Positions 1 to 9,166 of a stretch of DNA of 42,667 bases are shown piece after piece. The stretch is from Gammaproteobacteria bacterium. GTDB lineage: Bacteria; Pseudomonadota; Gammaproteobacteria; Pseudomonadales; JAUIET01. The stretch spans positions 1 to 42,667 of the forward strand of contig JAUIHW010000034.1 in the NCBI GenBank assembly GCA_030431775.1. Reading direction: 5' to 3'. Within the stretch, counting starts at the first letter, position 1; each line of letters opens with the position of its first letter. Made by a program: the position numbers and the translations under genes. A model generated the notes under the pieces. It made no database searches and was not told where the DNA came from. It was given only the letters and a program-made list of their open reading frames with translations.

Positions 1-319
1 AGCTGCCATTCGCTGCGGTGAGGTCCTCTACGCTGGCTTGTTGAAAGCTTACATTTTTGATGCCCGCCTGCTCGGCTTTTTCGCGGCCGATGTCGAGCAT
101 GGCGGATGACAGGTCAGTTGCAAGAATCTGCGCTACATGCGGCGCATGCTCGAGCGCGGTAGACCCCGTGCCACAGCCCAACTCCAGTACTTTCATGTTC
201 GGCTGCATATACGACTGGCTGGTGGCCAGTTTGCGAGCATAGCTTTCCTGGTCGGCAATGGTTTGTCGGCTGTATTTTGGAGCAACCTGATCCCAGAACT
301 TGGTGGAAGTGATGGCCAT
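1..319 (-). CDS. class I SAM-dependent methyltransferase, N-terminal part (gene runs off the left edge)
   Basis: The reading frame starts at an ATG at 319 and stays open for 106 codons to the window edge, so the C-terminus is missing. A short AGGA ribosome-binding site precedes the ATG. Residues 44-52 read VLELGCGTG, the glycine-rich SAM-binding motif I of Rossmann-fold methyltransferases. An acidic residue at the end of the second strand (ATDLS, about residues 67-71) would bind the ribose. The start FWDQVAPKYS is typical of the UbiE/Methyltransf_11-type group. The acceptor substrate cannot be told from this part. It is divergent from the amidohydrolase gene at 546, with about 225 bases between them. 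Confidence 0.85.
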   Translation of the reverse strand, partial: MAITSTKFWDQVAPKYSRQTIADQESYARKLATSQSYMQPNMKVLELGCGTGSTALEHAPHVAQILATDLSSAMLDIGREKAEQAGIKNVSFQQASVEDLTAANGS

Positions 320-545
320 GAACGATTCCTGGATGACTGTTGCGCGGTAACTTAGAGTATTTGACCATACGCTGATAGCATATAGAAGGGCGTTTGAGCA
401 TAACCGCTACCGAATGCCTGATGCAGCCAGACCAACCGCTTGCGAAAACGCTGTTTAGGGAGCTGGCCCGGAACCAGAGCGTTCACGCATAATGTGGCGT
501 AAACAGCTTTAAGTTTTACCTTGATTTAAGTACAACAGGAATGCC
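320..545. other. divergent intergenic region
   Basis: This gap lies between the outward-facing methyltransferase and amidohydrolase genes and must hold both promoters. I see an imperfect inverted repeat around 480-503 (ACGC and GCGT arms). An AT-rich stretch at 510-535 lies just upstream of the AGGA-type ribosome-binding site of the 546 gene. No convincing small gene or RNA is visible. Confidence 0.4.
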
Positions 546-2174
546 ATGACTCACAGTACTAACCGTCTGCAAAATCGCTCAGCCTGTGTATATCCGGCAC
601 CAGGCTATTATTGTTGCCTGGCTTATGCAGCGGCAGTATGGCTCGCGGCCGCTCTGTTTCTGGCGCTACCAGCGCTGGCCGATACGGGTCAGCAGTATGA
701 CCTGGTCATCAACAATGGGCGTGTGATGGACCCGGCGTCCGGGCTTGACGCGGTTCGCAGTCTGGGCATCAAAGACGGCCGGCTCGTCAATATTTCCGAA
801 ACGGCGCTGCGCGGTACGCAAAACATAGATGCCAAAGGCGCTATTGTCGGTCCCGGCTTTATTGACTACCACGCGCACGGCGGTAGCTTGTTAAGCGGAC
901 GCCTGCAGGCTTTTGACGGTGTGACCACATCGATCGAGGCGGAAATGGGGCAGTTGCCAGTAGCGGCTGTCTACGCGCGCGCACAGCAAGAGGGTCGGGT
1001 CAGCAATTATGGCTGGACTGTGAACTGGGCCCTGGCTCGAATGCAGGTGCTGGGCGGAATCCAGCCGGACGGCACCATCGAGACGCTTGGCCGCGGTATG
1101 CGCCGAGGACAATGGAATGGGAAAGCGAGCCCTGAGCAGGCCCGGGACATACTGGCGCTTATCGATAATGGCCTGGAAGAGGGAGGTCTCGGTATCGGCC
1201 TAACACTTGGGTATGCTTCTAGTACCCGGCATACGGAAATCCAGGCATTGTCGCATTTGGCGGCAGAACATGGCGTACCGATTATGACGCACGCGCGTTT
1301 CTGGGGAGAGGCTGATCCAGGCGGTGACATTGCCGCCACCCAGGAGATCATCGCCAATGCCATTACCACTGGTGCTCACTGGTATATGTGTCATATATCC
1401 CTCGCCTCGGTCGACCGCATTCAGACGATGGTGGCAGCCGCCAGGGAACACGGTGCGCATATCGACGTCGAAGCGTTGGTGTCGGAAACCGGCTCAACGT
1501 TTCTGGGCGCCGAATTCCTCGCCCCGGAAGCCCTGCCGTATTACAGTCGTGGCTTTACACCGCAGGATATTCTTTACTACGGCAGGCCAATAGCCGACGA
1601 AGCGCAATTACGCCGCCTGCGACAACAAGATCCAGGCGCGCTGGTTTTTCTGTTGCACCGGGATTCAGTCAACAATTTGCAGCACCGTGCCACCCAGAGA
1701 AAGTCGTTTGAACTGCCGGGCACCATACTGGCCTCTGACGGCATGCCCTGGCAGGATCGCCAGGGCCGCTTTATTGCGGGGGACGCCTGGCCGTTGCCCG
1801 AAGATGCCTGGGCTCATCCGCGCTCGCAGGCAACCTACACCCGCTTTCTGCAACTCTGGGTTCGCGAATGGCATGAATTTACAGTGATGGACGCCTTTCG
1901 TCTGGGGTCCTACAACCCGGCCAGAGCGCTTGAGGCCGCCGTACCCCAGATGAAAAGAAAAGGCCGAATTGCAGTGGGTGCGGATGCAGACCTGGTGATA
2001 TTCAAGCTGGCGGACATTCAAGTGAACGCCAGTTTGCAAAACCCGCTGGGGCATACCACGGGCATGCGTTACGTGATAGTCAATGGCACGCCGGTAATAG
2101 TTGAAGGCGAGCTTGACCTGTCGGTAAGGCCAGGACAGGCCATCCGTCGAGCCACTGCAAGTAGCGAACAGTAG
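546..2174 (+). CDS. secreted amidohydrolase, N-acyl-D-amino-acid (D-glutamate) deacylase-like
   Basis: A 542-residue metal-dependent hydrolase of the amidohydrolase superfamily. An N-terminal hydrophobic stretch (about residues 23-45, ending LPALA-D) looks like a signal peptide, so the enzyme is probably periplasmic. The beta-sandwich start (YDLVINNGRVMDPASG) is followed by GFIDYHAHG, with the metal-binding HxH at residues 109 and 111. Later MTHAR, CHISLAS and ASDGMPW supply further expected metal or catalytic His/Asp residues. The segment FDGVTTSIEAEMGQLPV resembles the N-acyl-D-glutamate deacylase branch rather than classical D-aminoacylase, whose conserved Cys I do not see. The family removes acyl groups from N-acyl-D-amino acids; the exact substrate is inferred only. 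AGGA lies upstream of the chosen ATG. It has no obvious operon partners. Confidence 0.8.
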   Translation: MTHSTNRLQNRSACVYPAPGYYCCLAYAAAVWLAAALFLALPALADTGQQYDLVINNGRVMDPASGLDAVRSLGIKDGRLVNISETALRGTQNIDAKGAIVGPGFIDYHAHGGSLLSGRLQAFDGVTTSIEAEMGQLPVAAVYARAQQEGRVSNYGWTVNWALARMQVLGGIQPDGTIETLGRGMRRGQWNGKASPEQARDILALIDNGLEEGGLGIGLTLGYASSTRHTEIQALSHLAAEHGVPIMTHARFWGEADPGGDIAATQEIIANAITTGAHWYMCHISLASVDRIQTMVAAAREHGAHIDVEALVSETGSTFLGAEFLAPEALPYYSRGFTPQDILYYGRPIADEAQLRRLRQQDPGALVFLLHRDSVNNLQHRATQRKSFELPGTILASDGMPWQDRQGRFIAGDAWPLPEDAWAHPRSQATYTRFLQLWVREWHEFTVMDAFRLGSYNPARALEAAVPQMKRKGRIAVGADADLVIFKLADIQVNASLQNPLGHTTGMRYVIVNGTPVIVEGELDLSVRPGQAIRRATASSEQ

Positions 2175-2320
2175 AAAAAATGAGAAGTCAGACACCATTT
2201 TTTTGACGCATGTTGCATTTCCTTCCATTTATGACTGTAAAACGCTGCCATTGGCCTATGCTTGGAGGACTCATTCAGCTACGCGCTGTAAAGGACTACG
2301 AAACATACGAAGGATTGACT

Positions 2321-3187
2321 ATGAACGCGCCCGTCACCGAAGCTGCATTGGAAGCACTGTATCAGGAAGTACTTGATCGAGTTTTAAACGATGACCTGCT
2401 GCTGCCCAGCATGCCGGATATTGCACTGGATGTGCGCGCCGCCATCTCTCAAGACACGACAACCTGTGAGTCCCTCACCGAGATTATTTCCAGAGACCCG
2501 GCGTTGACCGCCTATCTTGTTAAGGCCGCAGCCAGCCCGGTGTACCGTCGACCTGTGCCGCCTAAAACGCTGGCCGATGTGATTGGTCTACTAGGGTTTT
2601 CGGCAACCAGCAGCCTGGTAATGATTCACTGCACCCGAAATATGGTAGAGCTGAACAGTAATGTTGCAAAAGAACTGTTTGGCCACACTTGGGAGCGCCT
2701 GGTGGTGAAAACCAGTATCGCCAGTTTCCTTGCGCAACAGCTTAAATACCGCCCGGTTGAGCAGGTGCAGCTGGCGATGCTGTTAACAGAAGTAGGTTCG
2801 TTGTCAGTACTGTCGGCGATGATGCAGGCGTCTGAAACGCCCAGTCGTGACGTGTATTTTCATATGTGCCGCCAGTACAGCAAGCAGCTTGGCGTTGCTG
2901 CGCTGACTAAATGGGGCATTGACGAAATGATTATCGATTTGCTCAAAGACTGTGGCAGTTGGGATAAAACCTGGGCTGAGGACATCAGCCTGCTGGACAT
3001 CGCCAATTTGGCCCTGTATTACACCGTGCGACTCACCACGGAAGAGCCCGAGTTACCCGAGTTGGAAACGCTGGCCGCCTATGCCAAGCTCCCGGCCAAC
3101 TTACAAGCCTGCGCAAAGCCGAATTGGCTGGATGTAATCACTGAGAACGACGAAGAAATTCAAAACATCATCAGTGCATTCAAGTAG
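2321..3187 (+). CDS. HDOD domain protein
   Basis: A 288-residue cytoplasmic protein from the ATG at 2321, which is preceded by AGGA at a good distance. Upstream in-frame codons back to 2210 have no ribosome-binding site. The segment LPSMPDIALDVRAAI, then DPALTAYLVKAAASPVYR and the later DVIGLLGF, follow the HDOD pattern (an HD-related domain that has lost hydrolase residues). HDOD proteins act in signalling, often linked to cyclic-di-GMP, chemotaxis or stress control, by protein-protein contact. No extra output domain such as GGDEF or EAL is present. It stands alone between the amidohydrolase and the NTF2-like gene, so its partner is unknown. Confidence 0.85.
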   Translation: MNAPVTEAALEALYQEVLDRVLNDDLLLPSMPDIALDVRAAISQDTTTCESLTEIISRDPALTAYLVKAAASPVYRRPVPPKTLADVIGLLGFSATSSLVMIHCTRNMVELNSNVAKELFGHTWERLVVKTSIASFLAQQLKYRPVEQVQLAMLLTEVGSLSVLSAMMQASETPSRDVYFHMCRQYSKQLGVAALTKWGIDEMIIDLLKDCGSWDKTWAEDISLLDIANLALYYTVRLTTEEPELPELETLAAYAKLPANLQACAKPNWLDVITENDEEIQNIISAFK

Positions 3188-3303
3188 CTGAGCCCACACC
3201 CAGAAATACCTGTCTGTTCTTTTAGAGTTTGCCGGGTAGAGAAACAGCGTGATGCTGGTAAGGTAAACATCGGTGATTGCGACTCTTGAGTAGGAGAACA
3301 CTG

Positions 3304-3858
3304 ATGAAACTTAACCCCAACAACACCTGGCGCCTGGTGCAGGAGCGCATGCAGCGCGAGCAGGACCCGAAAACCCGACACAACCTGGAATTGGTGCTGG
3401 AGCACATGAAGCGGGAAGCGGAGGGGGACATCGAAGGCGTGGTAGCCACCTTGTGTGACAAGCCGCTTTACCTGGCCCACGACGTGCCCGACGACAAAGC
3501 CATGAATCCGTCTGGTTCCAAGGACGCTATTCGTGACTTCTATGACATGACCATCGTGCAGACCGGCGCGCATCAACTGGAGCTGAATTGTGACCGCGTG
3601 ATTGCCGACCATGAGGCGGTGATGACCGAAGGCGTTATGCGTATGGCCTACCCCGGCAAAACGCTGGCAGCGATTGGTATCGACGTGGATGACCCGGATG
3701 CCTATTACCTGTACGAAACCCGCATGAGCGTGGTGTGGCCGGTAGACCCGGAGTCGGGCATGCTGCGTGGTGAAGAAACCTACACCGGCACCGACGGCTT
3801 CGCTGGTATTGCCGAGCGTAAAATCACGGCGGAAGACATTGTGCCCCTAGCGCTTTGA
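3304..3858 (+). CDS. NTF2-like / SnoaL-fold protein
   Basis: A 184-residue protein from the ATG at 3304, preceded by a strong TAGGAG. The charged helical start (about residues 1-45) is followed by an alpha+beta stretch. This includes SGSKDAIRDFYDMTIVQTGAHQ and a strand-rich half with RMAYPGKTLAAIGIDV and YYLYETRMSVVW, fitting the nuclear transport factor 2 cone fold. Members include polyketide cyclases, steroid isomerases and many uncharacterised proteins. I cannot identify a catalytic pair with confidence, so the function is open. It is convergent with the DUF1080 gene, whose stop is 31 bases away. Confidence 0.6.
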   Translation: MKLNPNNTWRLVQERMQREQDPKTRHNLELVLEHMKREAEGDIEGVVATLCDKPLYLAHDVPDDKAMNPSGSKDAIRDFYDMTIVQTGAHQLELNCDRVIADHEAVMTEGVMRMAYPGKTLAAIGIDVDDPDAYYLYETRMSVVWPVDPESGMLRGEETYTGTDGFAGIAERKITAEDIVPLAL

Positions 3859-3889
3859 ACCAATCCTGGGCTGGCAGTGCTTGAGGCTG

Positions 3890-4741
3890 TCAGGGGTTCA
3901 GCACATGCAGCTCAATATTGCGAAACTGCACCGGGTGGCTCTCGGCCTGCAGGGCAATATAGCCTTCGCCAAGTTGCACCTTGCTATCTGTTATCAAGGC
4001 CGCGGCACTGGCGGTGTGCGGGTCATATTGTGGGTTGCTGAACTCGAAAACGAATTGATCGTTTACGAAGAAACGGCCACGGGAAGCCGCCAGCATTTCA
4101 ATTTCCACCTGCACCCATTGCTCGCCGCGCAAGGTGGCAGACAGTGAGTTTGTGCAGTGATATTGGTGCAACTCACCGTTTAGCATAACGTGCGTGCCTG
4201 GTGTGCACAGGTTGGCCGTCGGCCGTTCGCCTTTTTCTTTTCCACCCAGTAATTGCGCTTCCAGTGATACCGGAAAGTCTGCATCGAGTGCTATCGTTTC
4301 CGGAGGCTGGCTGTGTAGCATCACCCCGCTATTGCGAAACGCCCAACCCGGCCCGCTATCGGCTTGCTCGCCGACGAAACGGTATTCAAGGCGCAGAATG
4401 TAGCTGGAAAACGGCTGCTGGTAGAACAAATGCCCGAACTCACCGGCAAAGCGCTCGTAATTGTCGTAGTTCACGCTTAACAGGCCGGCTTCCACGCGGA
4501 AGGTGTTCAGGTAATTTTCTCCTGGCGGATAGCCTGTGAATTTGGGCGTCCAATTATCCAGGGTTTGACCATTGAACAATGAAATCCACTCGGCGTCTTC
4601 CGGTAGTGACTTCGAGGGCGGCTGTATGGCTGTATTGGTCGCTGCAAACTGTGGTACATGGAACAGAAAACGCTGCTGGTAACCACCCACCAGCACAGCA
4701 AGCAGCACAAGCACCAGAACCCAAATCAGAAAGGTTTTCAT
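3890..4741 (-). CDS. DUF1080 (3-keto-disaccharide hydrolase-type) protein with N-terminal anchor
   Basis: A 283-residue protein with an N-terminal hydrophobic segment (residues 4-20, rich in V and L), either a signal anchor or an uncleaved signal. The exported part starts WISLFNGQTLDNWT, the typical opening of DUF1080 domains. GWAFRNSGVMLHSQPPE and SLEAQLLGG are the conserved middle strands, and WVQVEIEMLAASRGRFFVND and VFEFSNPQ are the closing ones. Related concanavalin-like beta-sandwich proteins bind or hydrolyse sugars; some cleave 3-keto-glycosides. The substrate is unknown here. One complete domain is present with no sign of truncation. The gene appears monocistronic. Confidence 0.8.
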   Translation of the reverse strand: MKTFLIWVLVLVLLAVLVGGYQQRFLFHVPQFAATNTAIQPPSKSLPEDAEWISLFNGQTLDNWTPKFTGYPPGENYLNTFRVEAGLLSVNYDNYERFAGEFGHLFYQQPFSSYILRLEYRFVGEQADSGPGWAFRNSGVMLHSQPPETIALDADFPVSLEAQLLGGKEKGERPTANLCTPGTHVMLNGELHQYHCTNSLSATLRGEQWVQVEIEMLAASRGRFFVNDQFVFEFSNPQYDPHTASAAALITDSKVQLGEGYIALQAESHPVQFRNIELHVLNP

Positions 4742-5211
4742 CTACATCCTGCCCGTCAATACAGTCGCTTGCTGTTCTTCGGTGGTCTTCAATAGTGGAC
4801 TGTGCCTAACCAACAGGAGAGTTGACTCTGCGAACGATTCCCGCGATGTGTTCACTGGTCCCCTGAGTTGATCCGTTTTATTATTTGGCACCAGTGAATG
4901 AATGCTCTGAAGCAGCCAATCAGGTTACAAACTTAAGCATTATCGTAGAGTATATCCAGAGTTTTCCCGGTCGCGCAAGCTATTAATCCTGGCACGCCGC
5001 TCATAAAGCGAGGGTCATTGAAATGATGGAAAATGCGCTCAGAGCGCCCGCTAGAAAACATCTCAGTCAGCTGGCTTGTGGTGTAATTGCCCGCCGACGC
5101 TGTATTGCAATGAGTTCACCGCTTGATTCATCAGGGCGCAGCATACTCGTAGAACGAACAGATAGCGCCTTTCTTGATCAAGCGCGTTTAGAGCATGTGA
5201 ACTGAACGTCA
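4742..5211. other. intergenic stretch without a convincing gene
   Basis: These 470 bases separate the minus-strand DUF1080 gene from the operator and promoter of the SDR at 5286. The only candidate is the short reading frame at 5023-5205, listed separately with low confidence. I see no tRNA, terminator with a T-run, or transposon end. Confidence 0.4.
5023..5205 (+). CDS. possible small protein, unrecognised
   Basis: A 60-codon open frame beginning ATGATG. GAGGG sits eight bases upstream, a good ribosome-binding distance, and this is the main reason to list it. The product is basic in its first half and acidic in its second, with no signal peptide, membrane segment or motif I know. Its end is 12 bases before the operator of the SDR gene. 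It may equally be chance coding in a spacer. Confidence 0.2.
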   Translation: MMENALRAPARKHLSQLACGVIARRRCIAMSSPLDSSGRSILVERTDSAFLDQARLEHVN

Positions 5212-5241
5212 TTTACATAGCTGGAACTATGTTATTATAGT
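5212..5241 (+). promoter_or_regulatory. sigma70-like promoter with a TetR-type operator in its spacer, for the SDR at 5286
   Basis: TTTACA at 5212-5217 and TATAGT at 5236-5241 (18-base spacer) form a plausible sigma70 promoter. The palindrome ATAGCTGGAACTAT at 5217-5230 fills the spacer, so a bound repressor would block polymerase. The same ATAG-N6-CTAT pattern recurs at 10767, 17217 and 28244. The regulator is inferred to be the TetR protein at 10036-10647. Confidence 0.55.
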
Positions 5242-5285
5242 TCGCATCGAGGGTGAGATTAATCAGATGAGCGAGGCTGGAAAGC

Positions 5286-6059
5286 ATGGTTGGCAGAGTT
5301 CAGGATAAAGTGGCCATTGTCACCGGGGCCGCTAGCGGTATGGGGCGGGCGGATGCGATTGCCCTTGCCAGAGAGGGTGCAAATGTCGTTGTCACGGACT
5401 TCGACGAGGAAGGTGGTAAGGCCGTCGCAGCGAGCATCGGTGATACTGCGATTTTCCGCCGGCTGGATGTTACCAATGAGAACAACTGGCAATCAGTAAT
5501 CGCCGATACTGAAAGTGAATTCGGCCGCCTGGATATTCTGGTAAACAACGCCGGCGTGATCAAGCTTGGAACGATTGTGGATACTGACCTGGAAACATGG
5601 CGACAAATAAATGCAGTGAATAGCGATGGTGTATTCCTTGGTTGCAAAAACGCCATCCCGATGATGGCTAAATCCGGTGGAGGGTCCATCATCAACATGG
5701 CATCTGTGGCGGCTTTGTTTGGCCAGTCCTTTGTAGCGGCCTATACTGCGAGCAAAGGCGCTGTGCGGGCTCTGTCCATGAGTATTGCAACTTACTGCAA
5801 GGAGCAGAAATTAAACATTCGCTGCAATTCTGTTTACCCCCACGGAGTGAAGACTCCCATGGTAGTCAAGGTTGCTATGGATAAGGACGACGCAGCCGCC
5901 GAGGATATCGAGCAGGTCGCAAAGATGACCGAAATGTGCGAACCGGAAGATATCGCCAACCTTGTGTTGTTTTTGGCATCTGACGAGTCGCGCTTTATTA
6001 ACGGTGCGGAGCTGCGGATCGACAATGCAGCAACAATTACCCCTGCAATCGGAATGTAG
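5286..6059 (+). CDS. short-chain dehydrogenase/reductase (3alpha/20beta-HSD-like)
   Basis: A 257-residue classical SDR. TGAASGMG at residues 13-20 is the TGxxxGxG cofactor loop, and Asp38 (VTDFD) after the second strand favours NAD(H) over NADP(H). NNAG is at 87-90. The catalytic residues are intact: Ser140, Tyr153 and Lys157 (YTASK). The C-terminal part (CEPEDIANLVLFLASDESRFINGAELRIDNA) is standard. Such enzymes oxidise or reduce secondary alcohols, often on steroids or terpenoids; the substrate here is inferred from the adjacent P450. The gene lies behind the operator at 5217 and runs 118 bases ahead of the P450 at 6178, probably in one transcript. Confidence 0.85.
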   Translation: MVGRVQDKVAIVTGAASGMGRADAIALAREGANVVVTDFDEEGGKAVAASIGDTAIFRRLDVTNENNWQSVIADTESEFGRLDILVNNAGVIKLGTIVDTDLETWRQINAVNSDGVFLGCKNAIPMMAKSGGGSIINMASVAALFGQSFVAAYTASKGAVRALSMSIATYCKEQKLNIRCNSVYPHGVKTPMVVKVAMDKDDAAAEDIEQVAKMTEMCEPEDIANLVLFLASDESRFINGAELRIDNAATITPAIGM

Positions 6060-6177
6060 GCTGTGGTAAACCTTTCGGAGCATGGAAAAAAGCAATGCGC
6101 AGTGGCAGTAGTTACCAGGGGATAATCCCAACACGCTTGCAGCATTGCGCGGCTATTTATTCAGCGGAGATTTTGCT

Positions 6178-7500
6178 ATGAGCACAGGCATTCCTTTTGT
6201 TAGTGGAGCGAAACCGGGGCTGGGTCATGTGGAAGAGTTCAACAGTACACCGCTTGACTTTATGCATCGCGCCTTCGAAGAGTGCGGTGAAGTGAGCGAG
6301 TTTGACCTTGGCGGGTTGAGGACGGTTTTGCTGGTGGGGCCGGATGCGCACGAAGCGATGTTTCGTACGCCAGATGCGCAGCTGTCGGCCGCCCAGGCTT
6401 ATCAGATGATGGTGCCGGTATTCGGCGAAGGTATTCAGTACGGCGCTGAACCCCATATAGAGCGCCAGCAGCTGAAAATGCAGGTGCAGGGTCTAAAACA
6501 CGACCGAATGCTTAATTACGCGCAGATCATAGAGCAGGAGGTGGACGAATTTATCGCCGCCTGGGAGGACAGCGGCGTGATTGACGTTTACGAACAGTTC
6601 ACACAACTGACCCTGAAGACTTCCACCCACTGCCTGTTGGGCAAAGACTTGCGATTTCGCCTGACCGATGAGTTTGGCGAGCTCTATCATGATCTGGAAA
6701 ACGGCATAGCGCCGTCATCTTTGAGTAATCCGGAAGAAGATGACGAGCGTTTTCGGCGCCGGGACGCTGCGCGCCAGCGGCTGGAGGAATTGATCACCGA
6801 AGCCGTCCGAGACCGCCGCGCGCGTGGTGTGCACGAACAGGACATGCTGCAGGTATACATGGAGTCCACCTACAATGATGGTCGTAAGTTGACCGAGCAC
6901 GAGATCACCGGCATGGTCATCTGGTTTATGTTTGCGGGCCACCACACCAGCTCTAACACGACCGCGTGGACCTTGCTGGAAATTTCCCGGCACCCGGAAT
7001 ATCTGGCGGAATTGCGTGAGGAAATTGATGCGCTGTTTGCTGATGATTCGGCATTGAGCCTAAAGGGTTTACGGGACATACCCTTGCTGGACGGTTTCAT
7101 CAGGGAATCACTGCGCGTGCACCCGCCACTGAACACTATCACTCGGCGTGTGATGCAGGACTGGCAGTACAAAGGCTACACGATATCAGCGGGCAAAAAT
7201 GTCATGGTATGCCCGCACGTCAGCCACAAATTACCCGAACAGTTTGAAAACCCGGAGCAATTTGACCCCAAACGTCCGCCAGCCAGCCACTTGTTTGCTG
7301 AAATTCCCTTCGGTGGTGGGCACCACAAATGCATCGGCAATGCGTTTGCTATTTTGCAGGTCAAAGCCATTTTATCGACCTTGCTGCACAATTATGAATT
7401 TACTCTGGACCAGCCCGCCGACAGTTACCTTGAGAGCATGCCAGCGCTGATTTTGCGGCCGAGCGAGCCCTGTCGCTTACGCTATTCTCGCCGATCATGA
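6178..7500 (+). CDS. cytochrome P450, CYP51-like (copy 1)
   Basis: A 440-residue soluble bacterial P450 from the ATG at 6178, which has GGAG upstream; an in-frame TTG at 6145 lacks one. The I-helix motif AGHHTSS (about 253-259) has the His-Thr pair seen in sterol 14alpha-demethylases. ExxR is ESLR at 310-313, and the heme loop FGGGHHKCIG places the axial Cys at 385. The B-C region (AYQMMVPVFGEG) also matches CYP51. It is a clear paralogue of the P450 at 10848. It needs an external electron donor, for which the ferredoxin at 12216 is the obvious candidate. True 14alpha-demethylase activity is not shown by sequence alone. A hairpin terminator follows at 7506. Confidence 0.9.
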   Translation: MSTGIPFVSGAKPGLGHVEEFNSTPLDFMHRAFEECGEVSEFDLGGLRTVLLVGPDAHEAMFRTPDAQLSAAQAYQMMVPVFGEGIQYGAEPHIERQQLKMQVQGLKHDRMLNYAQIIEQEVDEFIAAWEDSGVIDVYEQFTQLTLKTSTHCLLGKDLRFRLTDEFGELYHDLENGIAPSSLSNPEEDDERFRRRDAARQRLEELITEAVRDRRARGVHEQDMLQVYMESTYNDGRKLTEHEITGMVIWFMFAGHHTSSNTTAWTLLEISRHPEYLAELREEIDALFADDSALSLKGLRDIPLLDGFIRESLRVHPPLNTITRRVMQDWQYKGYTISAGKNVMVCPHVSHKLPEQFENPEQFDPKRPPASHLFAEIPFGGGHHKCIGNAFAILQVKAILSTLLHNYEFTLDQPADSYLESMPALILRPSEPCRLRYSRRS

Positions 7501-7505
7501 ATAAC

Positions 7506-7539
7506 CCGCAACAGCGTGGAAAACGTGGTTGCGGATTTT
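7506..7539 (+). terminator. Rho-independent terminator after the first P450
   Basis: The seven-base arms CCGCAAC (7506-7512) and GTTGCGG (7528-7534) pair perfectly, with a further short inner pairing, and a TTTT tract follows at 7536-7539. It sits just after the P450 stop and just before the convergent acyl-CoA ligase stop at 7541. Confidence 0.7.
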
Positions 7540-7540
7540 A

Positions 7541-9154
7541 CTACTTCTTCAGCTGATAGCCGGACCGTTTTAAGTCCCAGGTCGATTCCGTCACCCCAGC
7601 CTGGCGTAACATGAATTTTTGAACCTTGTTGGTGGGGGTGTAAGGCAGCTCATCCACAAAATCCATATAACGTGGCACGAAGTAGTATGGAGCAGCGTCG
7701 TTAATGAATGCGCAGATCTCTTCCGCTGTTGCTCTGGTATCGCCTTCAAGCACGATATTGAGTTTCAATTCGTCCTCGCTGGCCAGTTCCTCACTGGGAA
7801 TGCCGAAGGCGGCCACGTCTTTAACGGCCGGGTGGCGGCGAACCACGCTTTCTACCTCTAAAGTGGAGATATTACGCCCGGCAAAGCGTACCGCGTCTTT
7901 CTTTCGGTCCACGAAGTAATGCGCGCCGGTTGTCGGGTCTTTGCGGGCCATGTCGCCGGTCAGAAACCACTCTCCGCGATAACTGGCGGCGGTGTTTTCC
8001 GGGTCATCGAAGTAGCCGTTGAACAGTATGTGTGGGCCCAGTGGACGCACACAGATTTCACCGGCTTCGCCGGCCGGCACTTCATTACCGTCATCGTCGA
8101 ACAGGCGCACGTCTACATCAGGAACCGGGAAGCCCAGAGAGTAAACCGGCACGTCTATGTCGCAGTGTTCCTGGTTCATGGTTAACAGGCTTTCGCTCTG
8201 GCCGATCCCGGCGCGGTTCAGCTTCACGCCAAAGCGCTGCTCGAACTTGTCCCACAATTCCGGTGGCATCGGTGCGATGCCCGCCTCGCGCAAGGGGGTG
8301 TTGGCGTCATCCTCGTGTTCAGGCGTGTTCATCAGGAATACGCCCATGGCGCCCACGGCAAAGGTCTGGGTGGCATTGAAATGCTTGATGCGCTCCATAA
8401 ATTGGCTGACGGAAAACTTTTTGTCAATCGCGCAGCCAATGCCCGCCATCAAGGCTCTAACAATACAAGTCAGCCAGGCGCCGGAATTGTAAAGAGGCAG
8501 GGCACAGTAGGTGATGTCGCCCGGCTCCAGCGTGTGCTGCACCGAAGTGCCCAACAGGGTAGAGCGTATCCAGTTATTGTGCGCCTGCATCACGCCCTTG
8601 GAACGGCCGGTGGTGCCCGAGGTCCACAAAATGGCGCAGGTATCGCCGTAGTCGTGCTCACGATAGTCGTACGGGTAAGGTGCGTTATTCAGCAGCTCGG
8701 CGTAGCTGATCGCGCCGTCGTAATCGGCTGCGTCACCGTCCAGCAAAACCATCTGTGCGTCAGCGAGTGCGGAGCGCACCTCAAGCAGCCGCGGCAGGTG
8801 TTCCCGGTCGGCCACCATGGCTTTGCAGCGGCTGCGTGTAATGGTGTCACTTAGCCATTCCCCCCGATAATCGGTGCAGATTGGCACCCACACCGCGCCC
8901 AGCTTGTTCAGAGCCAGGCAGATCAGCACCAGCTCCGGTACATTGGCCATAAGCAGGCACACCCGGTCACCACGGCCAATACCGGCCGTGGAAAAGCCGC
9001 TGGCCAGGTTGTTAGTGAGTTGGTCGGCTTGAGCGTAAGTGTAGCGGCTGCTGTCTGAAATCAGAAATTCGGTGCCGCCGTTTTGTTCAGCCTGCAACTG
9101 CAGTATTCGGGGTAGGGTTCGGTCGGCGATATCTTCCAGCAGTAGCGGGTTCAT
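7541..9154 (-). CDS. acyl-CoA synthetase (AMP-forming), CaiC/FadD-like
   Basis: A 537-residue ANL-superfamily ligase that would activate a carboxylic acid with ATP and CoA. The phosphate-binding loop WTSGTTGRSKGV is at 177-188. GEWFLTGDMARKD and DRKKDAVRFAGRNIS are the hinge-region motifs. The catalytic lysine region (TPTNKVQK) is about 30 residues from the end. Length and layout are normal. AGGA precedes the ATG at 9154. It is the last gene of a minus-strand operon, 12 bases after the LLM monooxygenase, with TetR first. This suggests that an acid made by the neighbouring oxidations is converted to a CoA thioester. The acid itself cannot be named from sequence. Confidence 0.88.
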   Translation of the reverse strand: MNPLLLEDIADRTLPRILQLQAEQNGGTEFLISDSSRYTYAQADQLTNNLASGFSTAGIGRGDRVCLLMANVPELVLICLALNKLGAVWVPICTDYRGEWLSDTITRSRCKAMVADREHLPRLLEVRSALADAQMVLLDGDAADYDGAISYAELLNNAPYPYDYREHDYGDTCAILWTSGTTGRSKGVMQAHNNWIRSTLLGTSVQHTLEPGDITYCALPLYNSGAWLTCIVRALMAGIGCAIDKKFSVSQFMERIKHFNATQTFAVGAMGVFLMNTPEHEDDANTPLREAGIAPMPPELWDKFEQRFGVKLNRAGIGQSESLLTMNQEHCDIDVPVYSLGFPVPDVDVRLFDDDGNEVPAGEAGEICVRPLGPHILFNGYFDDPENTAASYRGEWFLTGDMARKDPTTGAHYFVDRKKDAVRFAGRNISTLEVESVVRRHPAVKDVAAFGIPSEELASEDELKLNIVLEGDTRATAEEICAFINDAAPYYFVPRYMDFVDELPYTPTNKVQKFMLRQAGVTESTWDLKRSGYQLKK

Positions 9155-9166
9155 GGCGGTCCTGAA

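Noticed and set aside
1665-2228. 187-codon frame antisense to the amidohydrolase end
   Set aside because: No motif or ribosome-binding site, and the sense gene is clear.
5225-5242. Second palindrome AACTAT/ATAGTT overlapping the 5217 operator
   Set aside because: The arm order and spacing differ from the other sites; it arises because CTAT of the operator is followed by an ATAG in the -10 box.
6145-6177. Eleven-codon N-terminal extension of the first P450 from a TTG
   Set aside because: The ATG at 6178 has a GGAG site and matches the start of the paralogous P450; the TTG has neither.
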